A DNA stretch of 64,000 nucleotides. It comes from Nocardioides gilvus (lineage in GTDB: Bacteria; Actinomycetota; Actinomycetes; Propionibacteriales; Nocardioidaceae). The notes under the pieces were generated by a model, which saw only the letters and a list, made by a program, of their open reading frames with translations, did not search any database and was not told the origin of the DNA. Of the stretch, positions 48,642-60,954 are shown one piece after another (position 1 is the stretch's first letter; each line of letters opens with the position of its first letter). Where the stretch lies: contig NZ_QHKY01000003.1 of the NCBI RefSeq assembly GCF_003194605.1, positions 310,001 to 374,000 on the forward strand, written 5' to 3'. The position numbers and the translations under genes are program-made.

Positions 48642-50608
48642 GCGAGGTTCACCGCCAGCAGGGCAAGGACGACGAGCAGGACGCCGCCGACAATGGACAG
48701 GGCATAGGACCTGACATATCCGTTCTGGATCCTTCGTGACAGTGCCGAGAGGCCGGTCGCCGCTGCGGCGCCACCCTCGACGGTGCCGTCGACGAGGACC
48801 CGGTCAGCGGTGGTGAGGCCGGAGACGAGATGACGTCCAGGGCTGATCACCAACGTTTCGTTGATCTGGTCGCCGTACAGGTCGTTCCGGGCGGCTGTGG
48901 TGATGAACGAGACCTCCGTGGGGGCGGTCTTGGGGATCTCGCGCTTGCCGACCAGGAACCAGGCGGCAGCCACACCGAGCGCCACCGTGAGGGTGATGAT
49001 CGCGGTGATCGCGAGCGCGGGCAACGGCGGCTCGTGGTGGGCGGCGACACCGACGACGGGGGTGAGGAAGTCGACGATCCAGTTGCCCAGGAGCAGCACG
49101 CCGCTGAGCACCGAGAGAGCAGCCAGCACGATCAGCGGGACCGTCATCACCCTGGGCGACTCGTGCGGGTGCACGCCGTCGTTCCAGCGCTTCTCGCCGA
49201 AGAATGTCATCAGCATCAGTCGGGTCATGTAGAAACCGGTGACGCCGGCGCCGACGAGCGCCAGGATCCCGACCACCCAGTTCTCGGCCAACGCGGTCTC
49301 GATGATCTTGTCCTTCGACCAGAAGCCGGAGAACCCGGGGAAACCGATGATCGCCAGGTAGCCCATCGCGAAGGTCACGAAGGTCACCGGCATCATCTTC
49401 TGCAGTCCGCCGTAGTTGCGCATGTCCACGTCGTCGTTCATGCCGTGCATGACGGACCCGGCGCCGAGGAACATGTTGGCCTTGAAGAAGCCGTGGGTCA
49501 GCAGGTGCATGATCGCGAACGCGTAGCCCGCGACGCCGAGGCCGGCGGCCAGCATCATGTAACCGATCTGGCTCATCGTGGAACCGGCGAGCACCTTCTT
49601 GACGTCGTCCTTGGCGCAGCCGAGGACGGCACCCCACAGGAGCGTGACCGTGGCGACGATGACGATCGCGGTCTGGGCCACCGGGGCCAGCTCGAAGATG
49701 AAGTTCGAGCGGACGACCAGGTAGACACCGGCGGTGACCATGGTGGCCGCGTGGATCAGGGCCGAGACCGGGGTCGGGCCCTCCATCGCGTCGAGCAGCC
49801 AGGCCTGCAGCGGGACCTGGGCCGACTTGCCGCAGGCACCGAGCAGGAGCAGGAGACCGATCACGGTCAGAGTGTCCTCGCTCGCCCCGCTGGCCAGCTC
49901 GCTGACGACGGCGAAGTCGGTGGAGCCGAAGGTGGCGAACATCAGACCGATCGCGAGCGCCAGTCCGATGTCACCGACCCGGTTCATCACGAACGCCTTC
50001 TTGGCCGCGGCGGCCGCGGACGGCTTGTGCTGCCAGAAGCCGATCAGCAGGTAGGAGGCCAGACCGACGCCCTCCCAGCCGAAGAAGAGGACCAGGAAGT
50101 TGTCGGCCAGGACCAGCAGGAGCATGGCCGCGATGAAGAGGTTGAGGTAGCCGAAGAAGCGGCGCCGACGCTCGTCGTGCTCCATGTAGCCGATGGAGTA
50201 GACGTGGATCAGGGTGCCGACACCGGTGATCAGCAGCAGGAAGAGCGCCGAGAGGGGGTCGTACAGGAGGTCCATGCCCACCTGGAGCGAGCCGACCTCG
50301 AACCAGGTCCAGAGCTCCTGACCGATCTGACGCTGCGATTCGTCGCGCCCCAGGAGGGCGAGGAAGAGCGTCAGGCTGATCGCGAAGGAGCCGGCGGCAG
50401 TGATCGTGCCGAGCCAGTGTCCCCACTTGTCGAGCGCGCCCCGATGGAGACCAGCGAGCGGGCCACCCAGGAGCAGCACCAGCGCGCCGATGAGCGGCAG
50501 ACCGATGACCAGCCACAGCAACGAGAAGAGACCGTCAGCGGCGCTCGGGTCGACCACCGGGATGATGCCCTCGCCGGCAGCGCTCAGCGGCAGGAGTGCG
50601 TAAGTCAT
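48638..50608 (-). CDS. nuoL: NADH-quinone oxidoreductase subunit L
   Basis: 656 aa with about 16 predicted helices. The distal antiporter-like subunit, including the long lateral helix at the C-terminus. [18 protein letters not shown] and [36 protein letters not shown] are family signatures. It starts 11 bp after nuoK and overlaps nuoM by 4 bp. Confidence 0.97.
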   Translation of the reverse strand: MTYALLPLSAAGEGIIPVVDPSAADGLFSLLWLVIGLPLIGALVLLLGGPLAGLHRGALDKWGHWLGTITAAGSFAISLTLFLALLGRDESQRQIGQELWTWFEVGSLQVGMDLLYDPLSALFLLLITGVGTLIHVYSIGYMEHDERRRRFFGYLNLFIAAMLLLVLADNFLVLFFGWEGVGLASYLLIGFWQHKPSAAAAAKKAFVMNRVGDIGLALAIGLMFATFGSTDFAVVSELASGASEDTLTVIGLLLLLGACGKSAQVPLQAWLLDAMEGPTPVSALIHAATMVTAGVYLVVRSNFIFELAPVAQTAIVIVATVTLLWGAVLGCAKDDVKKVLAGSTMSQIGYMMLAAGLGVAGYAFAIMHLLTHGFFKANMFLGAGSVMHGMNDDVDMRNYGGLQKMMPVTFVTFAMGYLAIIGFPGFSGFWSKDKIIETALAENWVVGILALVGAGVTGFYMTRLMLMTFFGEKRWNDGVHPHESPRVMTVPLIVLAALSVLSGVLLLGNWIVDFLTPVVGVAAHHEPPLPALAITAIITLTVALGVAAAWFLVGKREIPKTAPTEVSFITTAARNDLYGDQINETLVISPGRHLVSGLTTADRVLVDGTVEGGAAAATGLSALSRRIQNGYVRSYALSIVGGVLLVVLALLAVNLA

Positions 50609-50619
50609 GTGCAGACCCC

Positions 50620-50919
50620 TCAGTACTTCAGCAGACTCGCGTCGTCGACCGAGGCCGAGCGACGTGAGCGGAAGATGGTCATGATGATGGCGAGTCCGAC
50701 TACGACCTCAGCGGCCGCGACCACCATCACGAAGAAGGCGGCGATCTGACCGTCGAGGTTGCCGTGCTGGCGGGCGAAGGCCACGAAGCCCAGGTTGCAG
50801 GCATTCAGCATGATCTCGACGCACATGAACACGACGATGGCGTTGCGCCGGGTCAGGACTCCGACGGCTCCGATCGTGAACAGGATCGCCGAGAGGACGA
50901 TGTAGGGCGTGATGCTCAT
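50620..50919 (-). CDS. nuoK: NADH-quinone oxidoreductase subunit K
   Basis: 99 aa with three predicted helices, normal length. The membrane glutamate lies in [20 protein letters not shown], essential in the proton path of the family. [17 protein letters not shown] holds the second. Starts inside the nuoJ stop (ATGA). Confidence 0.97.
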   Translation of the reverse strand: MSITPYIVLSAILFTIGAVGVLTRRNAIVVFMCVEIMLNACNLGFVAFARQHGNLDGQIAAFFVMVVAAAEVVVGLAIIMTIFRSRRSASVDDASLLKY

Positions 50920-51755
50920 GCCTGCTCCCCCTCGGTGCCGGGCTCGGCGGACGCTGCGGGCGTGTCGCTGTTGGACTCCATCGAGGACTCCGCGGTCGAA
51001 GGACGCTGGGGCTCCCCCAGCTCACGGGCGAACTTCTCGACGCGGTCCGCCTCGGCCGGGGCCGAGCGTACGGTGCCGCGAGCGACCAGGACCCGCGAGA
51101 TGGAGGACGGTGCCGGCGTGCCGTCGGGCAGCAGCGCCGGGGTGTCGACGGCGTTGTGCCGGGCGTACACACCGGGAGCCGGCAGCGGACCGGGGTGCTT
51201 GCCGGACTCGGCGTAGTCACGCATCCGCTGGTCGGAGAGGCTGCGCTGGGTGACCTTGACGGTCTTCTCCTGGTGGGCCAGGACCAGGGCGCCGAGGGCC
51301 GCGGTGATCAGCAGCGCCGCGGTCGCCTCGAAGGCGAAGACCCAGCGACTGAAGAGGATGTTGGCGAGCGCCTCGATGTTGCCACCCGAGTTGGCCTCCT
51401 CGAGACCGACCACGGTGCCGAGGGTGATCTGGCCAGCGACCAGCACCAGGGTCAGACCCAGGACGAGGCCGAAGACGATGCTCGTGGCGCGCTGGCCACG
51501 GATCGTCTCGACGAACGACTCCGTGGTGTCGACCCCGACGAGCATCAGCACGAAGAGGAAGAGCATCAGGATCGCGCCGGTGTAGACGATGATCTGCACC
51601 ACGAAGAGGAAGGGCGCCTCGAGCGTCAGGTAGAGCACCGCGAGGCTGATCATCAACGCCGCCACCAGGAGCGCTGCGTGCACGGCCTTGCGCACGAAGA
51701 GCACGCCCAGGGCCGAGACGACCATGATCGGCGCCAGGATCCAGAAGGCGATCAC
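50916..51755 (-). CDS. nuoJ: NADH-quinone oxidoreductase subunit J, long C-terminal tail
   Basis: 279 aa against about 184 in E. coli. Five predicted helices occupy residues 1-165 ([28 protein letters not shown] is the conserved helix 3 with its pi-bulge region). The remaining roughly 110 residues are hydrophilic, Ser/Glu/Pro-rich and probably disordered on the cytoplasmic side. GTG at 51755 overlaps the nuoI stop (GTGA). Confidence 0.94.
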   Translation of the reverse strand: MIAFWILAPIMVVSALGVLFVRKAVHAALLVAALMISLAVLYLTLEAPFLFVVQIIVYTGAILMLFLFVLMLVGVDTTESFVETIRGQRATSIVFGLVLGLTLVLVAGQITLGTVVGLEEANSGGNIEALANILFSRWVFAFEATAALLITAALGALVLAHQEKTVKVTQRSLSDQRMRDYAESGKHPGPLPAPGVYARHNAVDTPALLPDGTPAPSSISRVLVARGTVRSAPAEADRVEKFARELGEPQRPSTAESSMESNSDTPAASAEPGTEGEQA

Positions 51756-52336
51756 TGGGCGTCCCCCTTGGAGGTGAAGGTGCCGCGGTAGTAGTCCTTC
51801 TCGTCGTCGCCCAGGAGCATCGCGTGGGGCGGCTGCTCCATGCCGGGGAGCAAGGGCGCGAGGAGGTCGGACTTCTCGTAGATCAACGCTTCGCGGGTGT
51901 CGTCGGCGAGCTCGAACTCGTTGGTCATCGTGAGCGCCCGGGTCGGGCACGCCTCGATGCAGAGCCCGCAGAGGATGCAGCGCGCGTAGTTGATCTGGTA
52001 GACCGCACCGAAACGCTCACCGGGGCTGAACCGCTCGCCGCCGGGGGCGTCGCTGTTCTGGCCACCCTCGACGTAGATCGCGTCCGCGGGGCAGGCCCAG
52101 GCGCACAGCTCGCAGCCGATGCACTTCTCGAGGCCGTCGGGCCAGCGGTTCAGCTGGTGACGTCCGTGGAAGCGTGGTGCGGTCGGCAACTTCTCGAACG
52201 GGTACTGCTCGGTGACCACCTTGCGGAACATCGTCCGGAAGGTGACTCCGAATCCGGCCACGGGGTCCCAGAGTTGTTCCTTCAGGCTCTTGGGTCCGTC
52301 GTCGGGATGACCCTGACCTGATGTGGGGGTACTCAT
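51752..52336 (-). CDS. nuoI: NADH-quinone oxidoreductase subunit I
   Basis: 194 aa ferredoxin-like subunit. Two 4Fe-4S motifs, [12 protein letters not shown] and [12 protein letters not shown], hold clusters N6a and N6b that pass electrons towards NuoB. Peripheral arm, near the membrane. Overlaps nuoH and nuoJ by 4 bp. Confidence 0.97.
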   Translation of the reverse strand: MSTPTSGQGHPDDGPKSLKEQLWDPVAGFGVTFRTMFRKVVTEQYPFEKLPTAPRFHGRHQLNRWPDGLEKCIGCELCAWACPADAIYVEGGQNSDAPGGERFSPGERFGAVYQINYARCILCGLCIEACPTRALTMTNEFELADDTREALIYEKSDLLAPLLPGMEQPPHAMLLGDDEKDYYRGTFTSKGDAQ

Positions 52337-53661
52337 CGGATCTCCTCCTCAGCAACAGTCGGGGTGGAAGTCGTGCGTACGGTCCGGTCGTCGTCACCCT
52401 GACCCAGGAAGGTCAGCGGGGCGGCGGCACCGCGGACCGCGCCGGCAGCCGGCATCGGGGGCACCGGGAAGGTGCTCGGCCCCTCGTCAATCTCGCGGAC
52501 CTGGCCGGAGCCGGGCTTCTCCTTGCCTGCGGGCAGGAACATGAAGACCAGCAGGCAGGCCACGAGGACGCCGATGCCGATCATCATGGTCTGGCGGTCG
52601 AAGCCACCGTCGAGCGCGGCGGCGCGGACCACGGCCACCACGACGACCCAACCCAGCGAGAACGGGATCAGGACCTTCCAGCCCAACGCCATGAACTGGT
52701 CATAACGCAGACGCGGCAGCGTGCCTCGCAGCCAGATGAACATGAAGATGAAGAAGAACATCTTGCCGAAGAACCACAGCAGCGGCCAGTAGCCCTCGTT
52801 GGCGCCGGCCCACAGGTGCTCGACGCCCCACGGCGCCTTCCAGCCACCCAGGAAGAGGGTGGTGGCCAGCGCGGAGACGGTCGCCATGTTGATGTACTCA
52901 GCGAGGAAGAACATCGCGAACTTCATGCCGGAGTACTCGGTGTGGAAACCGCCGACCAGCTCGCCCTCGGCCTCGGGGAGGTCGAAGGGCGCGCGGTTGG
53001 TCTCCCCGACCATCGAGATCACGTAGACCACGAAGGAGGGGAACAGGATCAGGCCGAACCAGAAGGTGTCCTGGGCCTCGACGATCTCCGAGGTCGACAT
53101 CGAGCCGGCGTACAGGAAGACCGCGATCAGCGAGAGCCCCATCGAGACCTCGTAGGAGATCATCTGGGCGCTCGAGCGCAGGCCACCGAGGAGGGAGTAG
53201 GTCGAGCCGGACGACCAGCCGGCGAGCACGATGCCGTAGATGCCGATCGAGGCGATGGCCATCACGAAGAGCACCGCGACCGGCATGTCGGTCAGCTGCA
53301 GCGGCGTGATCGTGCCGAAGAGGTTGACCTCGGGGCCAAAAGGAATCACCGCGAAGGTGACGAAGGCCGGGACCACGATGATCAGTGGCGCCAGCAGGAA
53401 GACGACCTTGTCAGCCGCCTTGGGGATGATGTCTTCCTTGAACATCAGCTTCGCGCCGTCGGCCAGTGACTGCAGCAGACCGAAGGGGCCGTTGACGTTC
53501 GGGCCGATGCGGTGCTGCATGCGCGCCACGACGCGGCGTTCGAACCAGATGTTGAAGAGGGTCAGCAGGACGAGCACCAGGAAGACCAGCAGCGTCTTCA
53601 CGATGATGATCCACAGCGGGTCCTGCCCGAAGGCGTCGAGCGGTGAGGACTCCATGGTCAC
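52333..53661 (-). CDS. nuoH: NADH-quinone oxidoreductase subunit H
   Basis: 442 aa, membrane subunit next to the quinone site, with eight or nine predicted helices. [26 protein letters not shown] and [26 protein letters not shown] are the family signatures with the quinone-cavity carboxylates. A 70-residue hydrophilic C-terminal extension is typical for actinobacteria. Overlaps nuoG and nuoI by 4 bp. Confidence 0.97.
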   Translation of the reverse strand: MTMESSPLDAFGQDPLWIIIVKTLLVFLVLVLLTLFNIWFERRVVARMQHRIGPNVNGPFGLLQSLADGAKLMFKEDIIPKAADKVVFLLAPLIIVVPAFVTFAVIPFGPEVNLFGTITPLQLTDMPVAVLFVMAIASIGIYGIVLAGWSSGSTYSLLGGLRSSAQMISYEVSMGLSLIAVFLYAGSMSTSEIVEAQDTFWFGLILFPSFVVYVISMVGETNRAPFDLPEAEGELVGGFHTEYSGMKFAMFFLAEYINMATVSALATTLFLGGWKAPWGVEHLWAGANEGYWPLLWFFGKMFFFIFMFIWLRGTLPRLRYDQFMALGWKVLIPFSLGWVVVVAVVRAAALDGGFDRQTMMIGIGVLVACLLVFMFLPAGKEKPGSGQVREIDEGPSTFPVPPMPAAGAVRGAAAPLTFLGQGDDDRTVRTTSTPTVAEEEIR

Positions 53662-56147
53662 TTCTCTCCCTTCACGACGACTGAGCTGCCGGGCGAGGCC
53701 AGGTCGGCCAGGACACCGCGACCGAAGGACCGGGCCGGGACCCAGACCGTGCCGACCGGCAGGTCGGCGACCTCGGCGGGGAGCGTCACCGAGCCCCGGT
53801 CACCGGTGACGGTGACCATGGCGACCGGGCGGCCGTCGGCGGCCTCGGTGGTAAACGAGCCGAGGGCGTCGAAGTCGGTCTGCGAGAGACGTACGACAGC
53901 AGGGCGGGCGGTGGCCCGGTAGTGCACGTCGCCACTCTGCAGCGTGCCGTCGTCGACGAGCTGCTTCCAGGTGACCAGGCGCAGCGCGCCACGCTTGGGG
54001 GCCTTCGCGACCTTCGGCGCCTTGCCGGCGTCGAAGGGAGCGCGAGCGCCGTCCCAGGCGCCGAGCTGGAGCAGCTCGGCCCGGACCTCGTCGGTGGTGC
54101 GCCACCCCAGGGGGCGGCCCATCTCCTGGGCGATGCCGGAGAGCGTACGCAGATCGGGCAGGGACGCCGGGTTGGTCATGACCGCCTCGAACTGGCGGGC
54201 CCGTCCGTCCCAGGTGACGAAGGTGCCGGGCTTGTCGGTGACCGGAGCCACCGGGAAGACGACGTCGGCCGCGCGGGTCACGTCGGTCTCCCGCTGCTCC
54301 AGCGCCACCACGAACGAGGCAGCGGCCAGGGCGGCCCGGAAGGCGGCCGGGTCGGGGGTGTCGTCCGGGTCGACGCCGCCGACCACCACTCCACCGAGCT
54401 TGCCGCTCATCAGGGCGGCCACGATCGCGTTGCCGTCACGGCCGGGCGTCTCCGGCAACTGCGCGACACCCCAGGCAGCGGCGACGTCGACACGAGCTCC
54501 CGCGTCGGCGACCGGGCGGCCACCGGGGAGCAGGTTGGGCAGACATCCCGCGTCGAGCGCGCCACGGTCTCCGGCACGACGCGGCACCCAGGCGAGCCGG
54601 GCACCGGTGGTGGCTGCCAGGTCGATGACTGCGGCGAGCGCGCCGGGGGTGGTCGCGAGACGTTCGCCGACCATGATCACCGAGGAGGCGTCGAGTCCGG
54701 CCTCGGAGTCGCCGGCGAGCGCGGAGAGGGCGTCACCCTCCTCACCGGGCGCGGTCGCGACGAGGCGACCGTTCAACTTGCGCAGACCTCGGGTCGTGTA
54801 CGGCGCCACCGCGACGACCCGGGTGCCGTGCTGCATGACCGCCTTGCGCAGGCGCAGGAAGATCGTGCCGGCCTCGTCCTCGGGCTCGAACCCTGCCAGC
54901 ACGACGACGCCGGCCTGCTCCAGGTCGGAGTAGGTGACGCCACCGGTGTAGGGGGCCGTCATCGCCACGTGGGCGGCGAGGAAGGAGGCCTCCTCACCCG
55001 TGTGCTGGCGGGCCCGGAAGTCGATGTCGTTGGTGCCGAGGGCGACCCGGGCGAACTTGGAGTACGCGTACGCATCCTCGGCGGTGACGCGACCGCCGGT
55101 CAGTACGCCGCTGGCCCCGGCCGCAGCCAGGCCACGGGCCGCGACCACGAAGGCCTCGGGCCACGACGCGGGGCGCAGCTCTCCGGTCTCCTCGTCGCGC
55201 ACCTGCGGGTAGGTGAGTCGTTCGTCGGAGCGGGTGTAGGAGAAGCCGAAGCGGTCCTTGTCGGTGATCCACTCCTCGTTGACCTCCGGGTCGTCGCCGG
55301 CGAGGCGACGCATCACCTTGCCGCGACGGTGGTCGACGCGGATCGCAGCGCCACAGGCGTCGTGCTCGGCGATCGAGGGCGTGGAGACCAGGTCGAAGGG
55401 CCGCGAACGGAAGCGGTAGTCCTCGCTGGTGAGGGCCCCCACCGGGCAGATCTGGATGGTGTTGCCGGCGAAGTAGGAGAGGAACGGCGCGTCGGGGCCG
55501 ATGCCGATCTGCTGGCGCGCACCACGCTCGACGAGCGCGATGAAGGAGTCACCGGCGATCTCGTCGGCGAAGCGGGTGCAGCGCTGGCACACGATGCACC
55601 GCTCCCGGTCGAGCAGGATCTGCGGCGAGATGTTGATCGGCTTGGGGAAGGTCCGCTTGACCATCCCCTGGGCGGAGAAGCGGGACTCACCGCGCCCGTT
55701 GCTCATGGCCTGGTTCTGCAGGGGGCACTCGCCGCCCTTGTCGCAGACCGGGCAGTCGAGCGGGTGGTTGATCAGCAGGAACTCCATCTGGCCCTGCTGC
55801 GCCTTGTCGGCACCCTCGGAGGTCAGTTGGGTCTTGACCTCCATGCCCTCGGTGGCGACCAGGGTGCAGGAGGGCTGCGGCTTCATCCGACCGGGAGGCC
55901 CCTGCATGGTGCGCAGCTCGCCGTTGGGCCCGGGCATCGCCACCTCGACCAGGCACTGGCGGCACGCGCCGACCGGCTTGAGCAGCGGGTGGTCGCAGAA
56001 ACGCGGGATCTGGATCCCGATCTCCTCGGCGGCCCGGATCACCAGGGTGCCCTTGGGAGCCGAGGTGGTGATGCCGTCGATGGTCAGCGTGACCTGGTCG
56101 GTCGCCACGACCTCGCCGGTCCTCGGGGTGCTTCCTGGGGTGCTCAT
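53658..56147 (-). CDS. nuoG: NADH-quinone oxidoreductase subunit G
   Basis: 829 aa. The N-terminal 2Fe-2S domain has C-(x)n-C residues in [20 protein letters not shown] and PSCTLVA. A His-ligated 4Fe-4S site is [17 protein letters not shown], and a third cluster uses CIVCQRC with QICPVGAL. The molybdopterin-like domain then follows but has no cofactor role. The four cysteines of the extra N7 cluster of E. coli are replaced ([20 protein letters not shown]). Start ATG overlaps nuoF (ATGA). Confidence 0.96.
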   Translation of the reverse strand: MSTPGSTPRTGEVVATDQVTLTIDGITTSAPKGTLVIRAAEEIGIQIPRFCDHPLLKPVGACRQCLVEVAMPGPNGELRTMQGPPGRMKPQPSCTLVATEGMEVKTQLTSEGADKAQQGQMEFLLINHPLDCPVCDKGGECPLQNQAMSNGRGESRFSAQGMVKRTFPKPINISPQILLDRERCIVCQRCTRFADEIAGDSFIALVERGARQQIGIGPDAPFLSYFAGNTIQICPVGALTSEDYRFRSRPFDLVSTPSIAEHDACGAAIRVDHRRGKVMRRLAGDDPEVNEEWITDKDRFGFSYTRSDERLTYPQVRDEETGELRPASWPEAFVVAARGLAAAGASGVLTGGRVTAEDAYAYSKFARVALGTNDIDFRARQHTGEEASFLAAHVAMTAPYTGGVTYSDLEQAGVVVLAGFEPEDEAGTIFLRLRKAVMQHGTRVVAVAPYTTRGLRKLNGRLVATAPGEEGDALSALAGDSEAGLDASSVIMVGERLATTPGALAAVIDLAATTGARLAWVPRRAGDRGALDAGCLPNLLPGGRPVADAGARVDVAAAWGVAQLPETPGRDGNAIVAALMSGKLGGVVVGGVDPDDTPDPAAFRAALAAASFVVALEQRETDVTRAADVVFPVAPVTDKPGTFVTWDGRARQFEAVMTNPASLPDLRTLSGIAQEMGRPLGWRTTDEVRAELLQLGAWDGARAPFDAGKAPKVAKAPKRGALRLVTWKQLVDDGTLQSGDVHYRATARPAVVRLSQTDFDALGSFTTEAADGRPVAMVTVTGDRGSVTLPAEVADLPVGTVWVPARSFGRGVLADLASPGSSVVVKGEK

Positions 56148-57454
56148 GCGCTGGCTCCTGCGGGTGCGAAGAGGGTCGAGGCCGCGGGGTCGTGCGGGCA
56201 GCCGCCGTGCGTGAGGTGGGCGATGTACTCGTCGCGGAAGTACTGGATGGAGGAGGTGATCGGCCCGACGGCACCGTCGGCCAGCGCGCAGAACGAGCGG
56301 CCCAGGATGTTGTCGCACTGGTCGAGCACGACGTCCAGGTCAGCCTCGGTGCCCTCGCCCTTCTCCAACTTGGCCAGGGACTGCACCAACCACCACGTGC
56401 CTTCGCGGCACGGGGTGCACTTGCCGCAGGACTCGTGCTTGTAGAACTCCGTCCACCGCAGCGTCGCCCGGACCACGCAGGTGGTCTCGTCGAAGATCTG
56501 CAGGGCACGGGTCCCGAGCATCGAGCCGGCCTCGGCGACCGCCTCGAAGTCGAGCGGCACGTCGAGGTGCTCATCGGTGAGGATGCCGGTCGAGGAACCG
56601 CCCGGCGTCCAGAACTTCAGCTTGTGGCCATTGCGCATGCCACCGGCCAGGTCGATGAGCTCGCGCAGGGTGATCCCCAGCGGGGCCTCGAACTGGCCCG
56701 GGTTGGTCACGTGGCCCGAGAGGCTGAAGATGCCGTAGCCCTTGGAGCGCTCGGTGCCCATGGAGGAGAACCAGTCCGGGCCGTGCTCGATGATGCTCGG
56801 CACGGACGCGATCGACTCGACGTTGTTGATCACCGTCGGGCTGGCGTAGAGGCCGGCGACCGCGGGGAACGGCGGGCGCAGCCGCGGCTGACCGCGGCGA
56901 CCCTCCAAGGAGTCGAGCAGCGCGGTCTCCTCGCCACAGATGTACGCGCCGGCGCCGGCGTGCACGACGAGCTCGAGGTCGTGACCGGAGCCGTGGATGT
57001 TCTTGCCGAGGTGACCGGCCAGGTAGGCCTCCTTCACCGCGTGCTGGAGGCGACGGATCACGTGCAGCACCTCGCCGCGCACGTAGATGAAGGCGTGGTT
57101 GGCCCGGATCGCATAGGCGGAGATGATCACGCCCTCGATCAGGGTGTGCGGGCTGGCCATCATCAGCGGGATGTCCTTGCACGTGCCCGGCTCCGACTCG
57201 TCGGCGTTGACCACGAGGTACTTCGGGTTCGGGTTGTCCTGCGGGATGAAGCCCCACTTCATGCCGGTCGGGAAGCCCGCACCGCCACGGCCGCGCAGGC
57301 CGGAGTCCTTGACGGCGGCGATCACGTCGTCCTGGCTCATCGCCAGCGCCTTGCTCAGGGCTCGGTAGCCACCCTGGGCCTCGTACGCCTCGATGGTCCA
57401 GGAGCGCTCGTCGCCCCAGTTGTCGGTGAGGACCGGCGTCAGCATGTCGCTCAC
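56144..57454 (-). CDS. nuoF: NADH-quinone oxidoreductase subunit F
   Basis: 436 aa. NADH and FMN site [18 protein letters not shown] near residue 50-70, [21 protein letters not shown] in the middle, and cluster N3 cysteines [15 protein letters not shown] with a later SFCALADGA. It takes electrons from NADH at the tip of the peripheral arm. The GTG overlaps nuoE (GTGA). Confidence 0.97.
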   Translation of the reverse strand: MSDMLTPVLTDNWGDERSWTIEAYEAQGGYRALSKALAMSQDDVIAAVKDSGLRGRGGAGFPTGMKWGFIPQDNPNPKYLVVNADESEPGTCKDIPLMMASPHTLIEGVIISAYAIRANHAFIYVRGEVLHVIRRLQHAVKEAYLAGHLGKNIHGSGHDLELVVHAGAGAYICGEETALLDSLEGRRGQPRLRPPFPAVAGLYASPTVINNVESIASVPSIIEHGPDWFSSMGTERSKGYGIFSLSGHVTNPGQFEAPLGITLRELIDLAGGMRNGHKLKFWTPGGSSTGILTDEHLDVPLDFEAVAEAGSMLGTRALQIFDETTCVVRATLRWTEFYKHESCGKCTPCREGTWWLVQSLAKLEKGEGTEADLDVVLDQCDNILGRSFCALADGAVGPITSSIQYFRDEYIAHLTHGGCPHDPAASTLFAPAGASA

Positions 57455-58206
57455 TCGCCCTCCCCCTTCTGCTCGTTAGAAGCCGGGACGCCGGGGGCGG
57501 TCCAGCCGCGCTCACGCGCGATGTTGCGACCGACCAGGGAGGCCGGGCCGGCGGAGGGTCCTTCGTTGGCCAGGTCGTCGTTGAAGCCGGCGATGACTCG
57601 CTCGGCCTCGCGCCACGTGACCAGCCTGGGACCACGCGTGGAGTGGACCTCCTTGCCGGCGCGCAGGTCGTCGACCAGGTCCTTCGCCGACTGCGGCGTC
57701 TGGTTGTCCATGAACTCCCAGTTGACCATCGCGACGGGTGCGTAGTCGCAGGCCGCGTTGCACTCGATGCGCTCCAGCGAGACGGTCGCGGTGTCGCCCT
57801 CGCGGCGTTCGGCGGTCTCGTCGTTGCCGCAGCCGAGGTGCTCGGAGAGGCGGTCGTAGATCTCGTCGCCCCCCATCACCGCGCACAGCGTGTTGACGCA
57901 GACGCCGACGTGGAAGTCACCGACGGGGCGGCGCTTGTACATCGTGTAGAAGGTCGCGACACCGCTGACCTCGGCCGAGGTGAGCTCGAGGATCTCGGCG
58001 CAGGTCTCGATCCCCTCGGGGGTGATCCGACCCTGGGCCGACTGCACCAGGTGGAGCATCGGCAGCAGCCCGGAGCGCTTGTGGGGGTAGCGGGCCGCGA
58101 TCTCGCGCAGCTCGCCCACGGTCTTGTCGTCGATTCGGTTCAACACGTGCTTCTGGACCCCTCGGTCGCTCGCTCGTCCCTCGCTCGGCTCTGTCGGGTT
58201 CATCAC
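57451..58206 (-). CDS. nuoE: NADH-quinone oxidoreductase subunit E
   Basis: 251 aa. Thioredoxin-like 2Fe-2S subunit with ligands C-x4-C in [11 protein letters not shown] and C-x3-C in [11 protein letters not shown] (cluster N1a). The C-terminal 50 residues beyond the fold are an actinobacterial extension. The N-terminal extension carries SEGRASDRG, whose DNA resembles a stretch inside nuoC. Overlaps nuoD and nuoF by 4 bp. Confidence 0.95.
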   Translation of the reverse strand: MMNPTEPSEGRASDRGVQKHVLNRIDDKTVGELREIAARYPHKRSGLLPMLHLVQSAQGRITPEGIETCAEILELTSAEVSGVATFYTMYKRRPVGDFHVGVCVNTLCAVMGGDEIYDRLSEHLGCGNDETAERREGDTATVSLERIECNAACDYAPVAMVNWEFMDNQTPQSAKDLVDDLRAGKEVHSTRGPRLVTWREAERVIAGFNDDLANEGPSAGPASLVGRNIARERGWTAPGVPASNEQKGEGE

Positions 58207-59549
58207 CGGTCCACACCGCCCATCACGGGGTCGATGGAAGCGATGGCCACCACGATGTCGGAGATCATGCCGCCCTCGGCCATCACGCTGGTGCCCTGCA
58301 GGTTGACGAACGAGGGGTCACGGAAGTGGACGCGGAAGGGGCGCGTACCGCCGTCGGAGACGACGTGGGCACCCATCTCGCCGCGGGGGCTCTCCACCGG
58401 CACGTACGCCTGCCCGGCCGGGACCCGGAAGCCCTCGGTGACAAGCTTGAAGTGGTGGATCAGGCTCTCCATCGACTCACCCATGATGTGGCGGATGTGG
58501 TCGAGGCTGTTGCCCATGCCGTCGGAGCCGATCGCCAGCTGGCTGGGCCAGGCGATCTTCTTGTCGGCGACCATGACGGGCGCGCCCTCGAGGTTGGCGA
58601 GTCGGTCGGCCGCCTGCTCGACGATCCGCAGCGACTCCTGCATCTCGTTGAGGCGCACGCGGAAACGTCCGTAGGCATCCGCGGTGTCCCAGGTCTGGAC
58701 GTCGAAGTCGTAGGTCTCGTAGCCCGAGTAGGGCTCGCTCTTGCGCAGGTCCCAGCCGTAGCCGGTGGCCCGCAGCGGCGGACCGGTGATGCCGAGCGCG
58801 AGGCAACCGGCCAGGTCGAGGTGGCCCACGTCGACGAGTCGCCCCCGGAAGATCGGGTTGGCGTTGCACATGTCGGCGTACTCCGGCAGCCGCTTCTTCA
58901 TCAGGGCGATGAAGGCGCGGATGTCGTCGAGCGCACCCGCGGGCAGGTCCTGGGCGACGCCACCGGGGCGGATGAACGCGTGGTTCATCCGCAGACCGGT
59001 GATGGTCTCGAATAGGTCGAGCACGAGCTCACGCTCGCGGAAGCCCATCGTCATCACGGTGAGCGCGCCGATCTCCATGCCACCGGTCGCGACGGCGACG
59101 AGGTGCGAGGAGATCCGGTTCAGCTCCATGAGCAGGACCCGCATGACCTGGGCCTTCTCGGGGATGTCGTCCTCGATGCCGAGGAGTCGCTCGGTGCCCA
59201 GGACGTACGTCGCCTCGTTGAAGAACGGGGAGAGGTAGTCCATCCGGGTGCAGAAGGTGACTCCCTGGACCCAGGAGCGGTACTCCATGTTCTTCTCGAT
59301 GCCGGTGTGCAGGTAGCCGATGCCACAGCGGGCCTCGGTGACCGTCTCGCCCTCGAGCTCGAGGATCAGTCGGAGCACGCCGTGCGTCGAGGGGTGCTGC
59401 GGACCCATGTTGACGACGATCCGCTCCTGGATCGAGTCGCCGAGGTCGTCGGTGATCGACTCCCAGTCCTGGCCGCTGACGTTGAAGACCCGCCCCTGGC
59501 TCGTCTCGGAGGGCGAGGCGTAAAAGTCCTCGTTGTTGTTCGTGGCCAT
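58203..59549 (-). CDS. nuoD: NADH-quinone oxidoreductase subunit D
   Basis: 448 aa, related to the large subunit of NiFe hydrogenases but without its nickel ligands. [15 protein letters not shown] lines the quinone site with Nuo[15 protein letters not shown] and [22 protein letters not shown] are standard. Its ATG shares one base with the nuoC stop (TGATG). Confidence 0.97.
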   Translation of the reverse strand: MATNNNEDFYASPSETSQGRVFNVSGQDWESITDDLGDSIQERIVVNMGPQHPSTHGVLRLILELEGETVTEARCGIGYLHTGIEKNMEYRSWVQGVTFCTRMDYLSPFFNEATYVLGTERLLGIEDDIPEKAQVMRVLLMELNRISSHLVAVATGGMEIGALTVMTMGFRERELVLDLFETITGLRMNHAFIRPGGVAQDLPAGALDDIRAFIALMKKRLPEYADMCNANPIFRGRLVDVGHLDLAGCLALGITGPPLRATGYGWDLRKSEPYSGYETYDFDVQTWDTADAYGRFRVRLNEMQESLRIVEQAADRLANLEGAPVMVADKKIAWPSQLAIGSDGMGNSLDHIRHIMGESMESLIHHFKLVTEGFRVPAGQAYVPVESPRGEMGAHVVSDGGTRPFRVHFRDPSFVNLQGTSVMAEGGMISDIVVAIASIDPVMGGVDR

Positions 59550-60400
59550 CAGTTGTACGACCTCCGCTGGTCCGGGGGCGGCACGGTGGCGCCCTTGTAC
59601 TCGACGGGGATCCCGCCCAGGGGGTAGTCCTTGCGCTGCGGGTGGCCCGGCCAGTCGTCGGGCATCAGGATCCGGGTCAGCGACGGGTGACCGTCGAAGA
59701 TGATCCCGAACATGTCCCACGCCTCCCGCTCCTGCCAGTCAGCGGTCGGGTAGAGCGGGACCACGGTCGGCACGTGCGGGTCGGCCTCGGGGGCGGTGAC
59801 CTCGACGCGGATCCGTCGGTTGTAGCTCATCGAGAGCAGCTGGTAGACGACGTGCATCTCGCGGCCCTGGTCGGCGGGGTAGTTGACCCCGGAGACCGAG
59901 GAGAGGAACTCGAAGCGCAACTTCTCGTCGTTGCGCAGCACGCTCATCACTGCGGTCACGTCCTCGCGGCGCACGTGGAAGGTGATCTCGCCCTTGTCGA
60001 CGACGACGCTCTCCACGGCCTGCTCCAGACCGTCGGCGGCGAGCCGCTCGGTGAGCACGTCAGCGGTCTCGTCGAACCAACCGCCGTACGGCCGTGAGCT
60101 CGCGCCCGGCACGACGACCGGGGCGCTGAGGCCACCGAAGCCCGAGACGTCACCGGTGCCGGCGACCCCGAACATGCCCTGGCGGGTGCCGACCGCGCGG
60201 TCGAAGGTCTTGGTCGTGTCGGTGGAGACGACCAGGTCCTCGCGGGTGTGGCTCTCCTGCTGCTTGCCCGCGTCGGGGGTCTCGTCCTCGCTGTCGGGAC
60301 GACCCTTGCCGGGCTCGCTGGGAGTGGTCTGGGCGGCCTTGCCCGACTCCTTCCCCCGGTCGCTCGCGCGCCCTCCGGCGTTGGGCTCGTTCGGCGTCAT
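59549..60400 (-). CDS. nuoC: NADH-quinone oxidoreductase subunit C
   Basis: 283 aa. The conserved part starts near residue 110 and ends with the signature [40 protein letters not shown]. About 75 residues before it are a hydrophilic, low-complexity extension rich in Ser, Gly, Glu and Lys containing GGRASDRG. The ATG overlaps the nuoB stop (ATGA). Confidence 0.96.
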   Translation of the reverse strand: MTPNEPNAGGRASDRGKESGKAAQTTPSEPGKGRPDSEDETPDAGKQQESHTREDLVVSTDTTKTFDRAVGTRQGMFGVAGTGDVSGFGGLSAPVVVPGASSRPYGGWFDETADVLTERLAADGLEQAVESVVVDKGEITFHVRREDVTAVMSVLRNDEKLRFEFLSSVSGVNYPADQGREMHVVYQLLSMSYNRRIRVEVTAPEADPHVPTVVPLYPTADWQEREAWDMFGIIFDGHPSLTRILMPDDWPGHPQRKDYPLGGIPVEYKGATVPPPDQRRSYN

Positions 60401-60951
60401 CGCAGCTGCCCCCTCATGGCTGACGTGGGCAGGGCGTTGAGCGCAACGTTCTCGTTGTCCTCGATCTCGGCCAGTCGGTTCACGCCCATCTTGGTGCTCT
60501 GGACCTTTTTCTGGAGCTTGAGGATCGCGTCGATCAGCATCTCGGGCCGCGGCGGACAGCCCGGCAGGTACATGTCGACGGGGACCACGTGGTCGACGCC
60601 CTGGACGATCGCGTAGTTGTTGAACATGCCGCCGGAGCTGGCGCAGACGCCCATCGAGAGCACCCACTTGGGCTCGGGCATCTGGTCGTAGATCTGGCGC
60701 AGGACGGGAGCCATCTTCTGGCTCACCCGACCGGCCACGATCATCAGGTCAGCCTGGCGCGGGCTGGCCCGGAAGACCTCCATGCCGAAGCGGCCGGTGT
60801 CATACTTCGGACCGCCCGAGGTCATCATCTCGATCGCGCAGCAGGCGAGGCCGAAGGTGGCGGGCCAGAAGGAGGCCTTGCGCATGTAGCCCGCGAGACC
60901 CTCGACGGTGGTCAGCAGCACTCCACTGGGGAGCTTGTCTTCTACGCCCAT
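60397..60951 (-). CDS. nuoB: NADH-quinone oxidoreductase subunit B
   Basis: 184 aa. Cluster N2, the last before quinone, is ligated by the adjacent cysteines in [11 protein letters not shown] and those in [21 protein letters not shown] and PGCPPRPE. All four are present. Lies 3 bp from the nuoA stop. Confidence 0.97.
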   Translation of the reverse strand: MGVEDKLPSGVLLTTVEGLAGYMRKASFWPATFGLACCAIEMMTSGGPKYDTGRFGMEVFRASPRQADLMIVAGRVSQKMAPVLRQIYDQMPEPKWVLSMGVCASSGGMFNNYAIVQGVDHVVPVDMYLPGCPPRPEMLIDAILKLQKKVQSTKMGVNRLAEIEDNENVALNALPTSAMRGQLR

Positions 60952-60954
60952 GAC

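Noticed and set aside
45478..50749. Long plus-strand frames opposite nuoN, nuoM and nuoL
   Set aside because: His/Gln/Arg/Asp-rich antisense shadows of membrane genes, with no ribosome sites or homology signals.
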